Shown here: piece after piece, positions 59,615 through 64,000 of the stretch
Position numbering within the stretch: the first letter of the stretch is position 1
How the letters are laid out: every line of letters begins with the position of its first letter
Assembly (NCBI GenBank): GCA_964655935.1
Contig: CAZZNY010000002.1
Location: forward strand, 234,853 to 298,852
Origin: CAZZNY01 sp964655935
GTDB lineage: Bacteria > Patescibacteriota > Gracilibacteria > BD1-5 > UBA2023
DNA: 64,000 bases
Direction of reading: 5' to 3'
Notes under the pieces: model-generated
Told to the model about the DNA's origin: nothing
The model's input: the letters and a program-made list of their open reading frames with translations, nothing else
Databases searched by the model: none
Position numbers and translations under genes: made by a program

Positions 59615-59686
59615 AAGAATTTTATAATTTGACGGAAGTACGCTCTGTAATGGGAAGAAGCCTGAACAAAATAACAGATCGTGTAA

Positions 59687-59725
59687 AGAAAATGAATGTG
59701 CTTACCACATTCATTTTAATTTTTC
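59687..59725. terminator. Terminator between secreted-protein gene and ribosomal operon
   Basis: AAAATGAATGTG-N5-CACATTCATTTT with T-rich ends. It insulates the rplC promoter from the upstream minus-strand gene. Confidence 0.8.
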
Positions 59726-59747
59726 CTATATATAAGGTAGAGAAGAA

Positions 59748-60266
59748 TTATTTTTCTCCATTCACTTTGGCAATCTTTTCTTGGACGAGGGAATGAATGT
59801 AAGTCAGAACCTGAATGAGTATCTCTTTGCGATTCGTGCTGATAGCATTTCATTTTTCATCGATTACTTCGATCTTTGCGCCGACCGAGTCACCTACTTG
59901 CTGCAGAATGCGAAGTTGAACTTCTGGTGGATATCGCTTGATATTTTCAGCAAGATTTCCGAAAATCCGATCTACCTTTCCTTTATATGCCTCTATGAGC
60001 AAATAATTAAGATTTTTCGTAAGTTTCTGTTTTTCAGCTTCTTTTTCCTTATCAGTCATTTCTTTTACCTGTCATTCATTCGGAGTTTTGATAATATCCT
60101 TAATATCTGACTGGTCCGTCGTAGTCACCGCTTCTACTGGTGCTTCTTTTATGGTTTTTACTACCATTAAAGTGTCGATATCGACTGCTTCAGCCGAAAC
60201 AAAAGACGGCATAGCAAGAAACGCGAGGCAGAAAACTGGGAGAATGTAAGAGAACCTACGGAACAT
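59748..60266 (-). CDS. Small secreted protein (172 aa, TGA=Gly)
   Basis: Signal peptide MFRRFSYILPVFCLAFLAMPSFVSAEA, a Thr/Val/Asp-rich linker, then a mostly helical charged region (TDKEKEAEKQKLTKNLNYLLIEAYKGKVDRIFGNLAENIKR) and a VGAKIEVIDEKG strand. TGA codes Gly in NEGQVKE and DEKGNAI. No family recognised; the signal peptide resembles that of the 342-residue protein at 17.5 kb, and both may act in the envelope. Confidence 0.7.
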
Positions 60267-60457
60267 GGAACAAAATGATTAAACAAAATATTTCTTTCTT
60301 CTACCCTACTGTATACGCAAAAAAGTGAGAGTTACAAGTTTTTAATGTGAAGAAAAGGTGAAGGAGGAAAAAGGGGCGAAGTGGAGTAGGGGCGTAGGGG
60401 CATAGATGGTACGAAATTTCTCTCCTATTCCACTATCCTGCTACAAGAGCTATCCCA

Positions 60458-61798
60458 CTAGTTTCTCGGTAATTGGATTCTCACAGAAAATCCCGATCCT
60501 ACATCACTGTCGATAGAAAAAATTCCATGATGCAAATCGACTATTTTGTCTACAATCGAAAGTCCAACACCAATCCCAGATTCTCCCCTGTGAGAACGCG
60601 ACTTGTCCACTTGATAAAATTTTTCTTTTAAATGTGGGATTTCTTTCTGATCCACTCCGGCCCCATTGTCGGAAAAAAGAATATGTGTCCAGAATTCATC
60701 ATGAAAAAAACTTACGGTCAATTTCGTATTTTCCCCGGAATATTTAATGAAATTCGAGATAATATTATGAAGGAGTTGCATCCATTTATCATAGTCAATC
60801 TCTATGTAGAATTTTTTTGTCTCTTTAAAATCAAACGCCTGTTTGTTTTTTTTCAATTTCGGAGCGTATTCATCGCGAATATGCTGAAGCATAGCGACAA
60901 ACTCATTTTTCTCAAGTATACAAGAAGCATGTTCCAGTCGATCGATCGCACCAAAATCCATAATCGATCCGGAAATTTTGATAAGACGATCTATCTCCTT
61001 GTGGAGCAGATTGATCACTTTTTCATCAAGCGAAAAAACCTTGTCCTCTATGCCTTCGAGATAGCACTTGATCGCAGCAATCGGTGTCTTGATCTCATGA
61101 GAAAAATCCGCCAAAAAATCAGACCTGATCTTTTCTTGCAATGAGAGATTTTTATTAAGCGTATTAATACCTTCAATCATCGGGAAAAACTCATCATGCT
61201 TTCCATAACGAATTTCCTCGTAGGTTTTTTTATAGATAATATTACTGATATTGTCCGTGACGCGCTTAACGGGACGAAACGTATATTTTACCCAAGCGTA
61301 TGTAATCACGAGAATAAACAGGATCAAAATAGCATTTACTGCTAACATAGAAGTCAGAACTCTTCCGATAAAAAGAGCTTCCGGAGATTTTTCTTGAAGG
61401 GTGGAAAAATTGAAAATGTTCATGAAAAACGATTGAATCGAATTCACAAATAGGAGTCGCTCGATCGAAGTCGAAGGAATTCCTATTTTTTGGAGTGATT
61501 CGATGACTTTTGGAGTATAAGATTCCGGAGACTTAGAAAATCGTTCGAGTGAGGAAGTGATCGAGGAAAGATCTTTCGTGATCTGCTGATATTCCTGAAG
61601 TGTCTCATCATCAAGCGCTTTACTCGAGATGACTTTCTGAAGCACATCAAACTCGATATTCGGAGAATTATCCTTAATGCTCGTGATATACTCAGCAAAA
61701 TATTGCTGCGTAAAATACTTCAGCGCGGTAATATTCACACTAATCATCCCGACGAATATCAGGAAAATGAAAATAAGGAATTTTTGAGAGAATTTCAT
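60458..61798 (-). CDS. Two-component sensor histidine kinase
   Basis: 446 residues. TM1 (FLIFIFLIFVGMISVNITAL), an extracytoplasmic sensor of about 130 residues, TM2 (LAVNAILILFILVITYAWV), a HAMP-like linker (RPVKRVTDNISNI), H-box FSHEIKTPIAAIKCYLEGIED with the phospho-acceptor His, N-box LLHNIISNFIKYSG, D-box FSDNGAGVDQKEI, F-box and GIGVGLSIVDKIVDLH. Strikingly no TGA is used in 446 residues. Its cognate response regulator is probably the gene at 62.7-63.4 kb, upstream on the same strand but not adjacent. Confidence 0.95.
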   Translation of the reverse strand: MKFSQKFLIFIFLIFVGMISVNITALKYFTQQYFAEYITSIKDNSPNIEFDVLQKVISSKALDDETLQEYQQITKDLSSITSSLERFSKSPESYTPKVIESLQKIGIPSTSIERLLFVNSIQSFFMNIFNFSTLQEKSPEALFIGRVLTSMLAVNAILILFILVITYAWVKYTFRPVKRVTDNISNIIYKKTYEEIRYGKHDEFFPMIEGINTLNKNLSLQEKIRSDFLADFSHEIKTPIAAIKCYLEGIEDKVFSLDEKVINLLHKEIDRLIKISGSIMDFGAIDRLEHASCILEKNEFVAMLQHIRDEYAPKLKKNKQAFDFKETKKFYIEIDYDKWMQLLHNIISNFIKYSGENTKLTVSFFHDEFWTHILFSDNGAGVDQKEIPHLKEKFYQVDKSRSHRGESGIGVGLSIVDKIVDLHHGIFSIDSDVGSGFSVRIQLPRN

Positions 61799-61880
61799 GA
61801 AAAGAGAATCTTAGAAGAGAGAAACTGAGAAACTGAGAGTATAGTATTCACAAGTCGGAAAAATGCAAAAGCTGATACAA

Positions 61881-62017
61881 ACGGGAGACGCGGGAGAGCA
61901 CGAGAGGGGAAACTGTTTGAGCAGTCTGAGAGTCGTGCAAATGAAGAGCTAAAGCGATGTCTGCGAGTTTTTCTCCTCTCGGGACCTTTGGTACTTTCAG
62001 TCATGAAAGTACAGAAA
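61881..62017 (+). repeat. Dispersed structured repeat, copy 5 (divergent)
   Basis: The most divergent copy, but every helix keeps pairing: the outer stem is GAGAGGGGAAACT/AGTTTTTCTCCTCTC and the end hairpin is GTACTTTC-N6-GAAAGTAC, with both arms changed relative to copies 1-4. Confidence 0.8.
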
Positions 62018-62617
62018 CTAAGTCTTCACCATTTGAAGTGGATCTGATCAATATTTATTTTCTCAAATGGTTCCTGATTTTAGTGAAAGAAAGAATTGAA
62101 ACATTACATTTATAACCGGGACAATATATAAGATTGTCCACCAAGCAGATAAATTCAAATCATGAAGTCTTCGTTTTATAAGCCAGAAAGCACTAAGTTG
62201 CCAAACAATAAATACAATTGGGAATGTGATAGCCATTCTTGGAAAATCACTACTCGAATAGTAGTTATCGACAACTTCGATCGAAAAAGACACAATGAAC
62301 CACCAAATTATCATTACAGGAATCATTATAATTCCAAAGTAAAATCTTGGATATCTGCAACAAAAGCGAGAAAAAAATCTCTTAAAGTAAATTCATAGAA
62401 TCCAAGAGGATAGAAACAATAATATAAAAAATCAACTAAAATTCATGGTGATTTGGATATATATCTGTTCGACTGGATTGGCTCACAAAGACTCATAGTT
62501 TATAAACTTCATTCAGTCATACAATATAAAACCAATCATTCAAAAAAAGAGTGAAAAAAGCATAATTATTGAGATCAAAAAATCATCCCTTCTTCTATTT
62601 TCAGGTTTAAAAAACAT
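62018..62617 (-). CDS. DUF805 family membrane protein (TGA=Gly)
   Basis: 199 residues. The C-terminal part carries the DUF805 pattern: WQLSAFWLIKRRLHDLNLSAWWTILYIVPVINVMFQFFLSLKSGTIGENKYGSDP, whose GENKYGSDP end is reached only if TGA is Gly. Hydrophobic helices at about 18-36, 72-90, 101-123, 140-160 and 165-185. The N-terminal 60 residues are additional to the usual domain. Function of the family unknown. It is inserted between the response regulator and the kinase. Confidence 0.8.
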
Positions 62618-62639
62618 ATTACAAAATATAAACAAATAG

Positions 62640-62706
62640 TGTTTCCAGGATTGCTTCATGCCTCGCAATGACGAGACATTCGACTTTATGAACTTTATAG
62701 ACTTTT
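62640..62706. repeat. Palindrome half and tandem array before DUF805 gene
   Basis: GATTGCTTCATGCCTCGCAATGACGAG (minus-orientation copy of the CGTCATTGCGAGG repeat) followed by TATGAACTTTATAGACTTTTGACT units. Confidence 0.7.
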
Positions 62707-62708
62707 GA

Positions 62709-63368
62709 CTATATCAATCTATACCCAACCCCTCGCACCGTCTCTATCATCTCTTCTCCGATTTTCTTTCGGAGATTTTTCATATGCGTATCAATCGTGC
62801 GATCGTACATATATTGGTCGTATCCGAAAATATCCTTCATAATAGATTCTCGCAATACCACGATCCCATGATGATCAATCAAATATTTCAGAAGTGCAAA
62901 TTCCGTTTTAGTTACTTTGAGTTCTTTCCCTTCTTTCAAGAGAATGAAATTCTCAAGATCCAATAAAAGATTCTTGTACGCAAGTTTATCAGTGAAATGT
63001 TCGACCGGATTTATTCGTTTCAGAACTGATTGTATTCGTGCCAGAAGTTCACGTGGAGAAAATGGTTTACTGACATAGTCGTCAGCTCAGAGTTCGAGTC
63101 CGCGAATCTTGTCTTCTTCCGCATTTCTCGCCGAGAGAATAATAATCGGAACCTGTGATTTTTCCCGAATTTCCGCACAGATGTCGAATCCACTCTTTCC
63201 AGGAAGATTCAGATCGAGAACGACAAGATTTGGTACACATTCAGTAAACTTTTTTACTGCTTGCAGGCCATCCTCACATCCACACACCGTAAAACCACTC
63301 TGCTCAAGATAGAGCGTCAATGACTGGAGAATTCCAGTATCATCCTCGATGATGAGAAGATTTTTCAT
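62709..63368 (-). CDS. OmpR-family response regulator (TGA=Gly)
   Basis: 219 residues. Receiver: LLIIEDDTGILQSL with the acidic pair, phospho-Asp in LVVLDLNLPGKSGFD (about residue 52), Ser/Thr switch IIILSARNAEEDKI and Lys in ADDYVSKPFSPRELL. The C-terminal winged helix is LKVTKTEFALLKYLIDHHGIVVLRESIMKDIFG and TIDTHMKNLRKKIGEEMIETVRGVGYRLI. The Gly in LELGADDY is TGA. Probably partner of the kinase at 60.5-61.8 kb. Confidence 0.96.
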
Positions 63369-63373
63369 AGGAA

Positions 63374-64000
63374 TTATTTGTTAGTATTATAGAGTGTCAC
63401 TATTTCTGAGTCTGAAAGTGCACGATTATAGATGCGAATTTCATCAATGTCTCATTCGATAAAACCATTGTTTATTATAGATCTTCCAATATATGTATTA
63501 GTCTCTCCATCATACAATCATCAAGATCAGTTTAGTGTTTTTACGGTCGATCCATTAATATATAATTTATTTACACCATTATTCAGAACTCATCAAACTA
63601 TAAGGTATGTATTTGCATATTTAATGTTAAATTGACTATGTGATAAAGAATCAAAACTTAATAGATTATATTGTGGAGAATTACTTTGAGAATAGAATTC
63701 CCATTCCGAATTTCAATTACAGTTTGAATTAACTCCGAACCGAAAACCCCTCTCTGTTGTCCATCCATGGTAATTATTCCATGAAGTAAGTATGGAGGCA
63801 AATTTATTCTGATCTCATACACAAGCAGCTGGATCTCTCGCGGTAATTTTCTTATAGTTCACTTTCGCAATAATGGAATAATTTGCGATTGTTCAACTAA
63901 ATATTTTCCCAATATCTATCCAATCATCTATACCATCAAAGCTCGTAGCTTTCCCATTCTTTTCTTTAACTCACCCAACTACAACTCATCCATTCAAAGT
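63374..64000 (-). CDS. LamG/concanavalin-type surface protein, N-terminus outside window (TGA=Gly)
   Basis: The last 208 residues are in the window. The pattern GKATSFDGIDDWIDIG, then YSIIAKVNY, KLYINGSTVKTLNGSGG, TYIGRS and FIEGDIDEIRIYNRALSDSEIVTLYN, is the LamG-like jellyroll fold, a carbohydrate- or protein-binding domain common in secreted adhesins and enzymes. At least eight glycines are TGA, so the standard code destroys the gene. The upstream part is cut by the window edge. Confidence 0.88.

Noticed and set aside
59602..59796. 64-residue plus-strand frame upstream of the ribosomal promoter
   Set aside because: It runs across a terminator hairpin and the 3' end of the opposite gene; no supporting features.
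3496..64000. Mass pseudogenisation or frameshifted assembly
   Set aside because: Interruptions are all TGA, in frame, and at glycine positions; TAA and TAG are absent inside genes.
3496..64000. UGA=Trp (code 4, Mycoplasma-like)
   Set aside because: TGG is used normally for Trp, and the TGA sites are conserved glycines (Walker A, DEAGRG, RKGP).

Overview
This window reads as a chromosome segment of a Candidate Phyla Radiation bacterium that translates UGA as glycine (genetic code 25), i.e. Gracilibacteria (BD1-5) or Absconditabacteria (SR1). The sequence alone does not decide between the two. Genes of known family from about 3.5 kb onward are cut by TGA at invariant glycines: ClpB and RecG Walker A motifs, the RNase HII signature DEAGRG, S19 RKGPY and the L2 C-terminus. 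Translated with TGA=Gly they become full length. Most of these genes lack a Shine-Dalgarno sequence. The spc-type ribosomal operon lacks rpmD (L30), as is usual in CPR.

Region 1-3.45 kb is different. It holds five plus-strand genes that use TGA as a stop in three cases, contain no internal TGA, are GC-richer, and have clear Shine-Dalgarno boxes and GC-rich terminators. Two look like cell-wall hydrolase-type cysteine peptidases, and the others are secreted or pilin-like. It is either a segment from a standard-code organism (transfer) or an assembly chimera joined at a hairpin near 3.47 kb.

3.5-20.8 kb: clpB with a CIRCE operator overlapping its promoter; a divergent gene for an unknown 1271-residue protein; DUF167; a glycosyltransferase; EF-P; a flavin reductase; recA; a cohesin-like membrane protein; RNase HII; a secreted coiled-coil/TPR-like protein; an exonuclease; rpsA. 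20.9-36.6 kb: tRNA-His, recG, a pilin, a ruvA-csaB operon with a heptanucleotide repeat inside the coding sequence, tRNA-Thr, hemW-adk, rnpB, a sigma-region-4/HARE-HTH regulator, and a pseudopilin-rluD-ybaK operon. 36.6-47.7 kb: an 11-kb minus-strand cluster of five unrecognised genes (469, 660, 405, 100 and 1962 residues) with a papain-like peptidase candidate and several membrane segments. Two of its promoters are nearly identical. This is the best candidate for an undescribed system.

47.8-59.6 kb: a DEDDh exonuclease, a four-helix-bundle protein, secY and the ribosomal protein operon rplC-D-W-B-rpsS-rplV-rpsC-rplP-rpmC-rpsQ-rplN-X-E-rpsN-H-rplF-R-rpsE-rplO. 59.7-64 kb: a secreted protein, a histidine kinase and its response regulator separated by a DUF805 gene and a dispersed repeat, and the end of a LamG protein.

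Spacers are full of repeats. There are five same-orientation copies of a ~150-bp element with compensatory changes in its stems (probable structured RNA/DNA element), many short palindromes of the GTCATTCTGA/CGTCATTGCGAGG type (two of them inside coding sequences), and tandem 7-9-bp arrays immediately before start codons.
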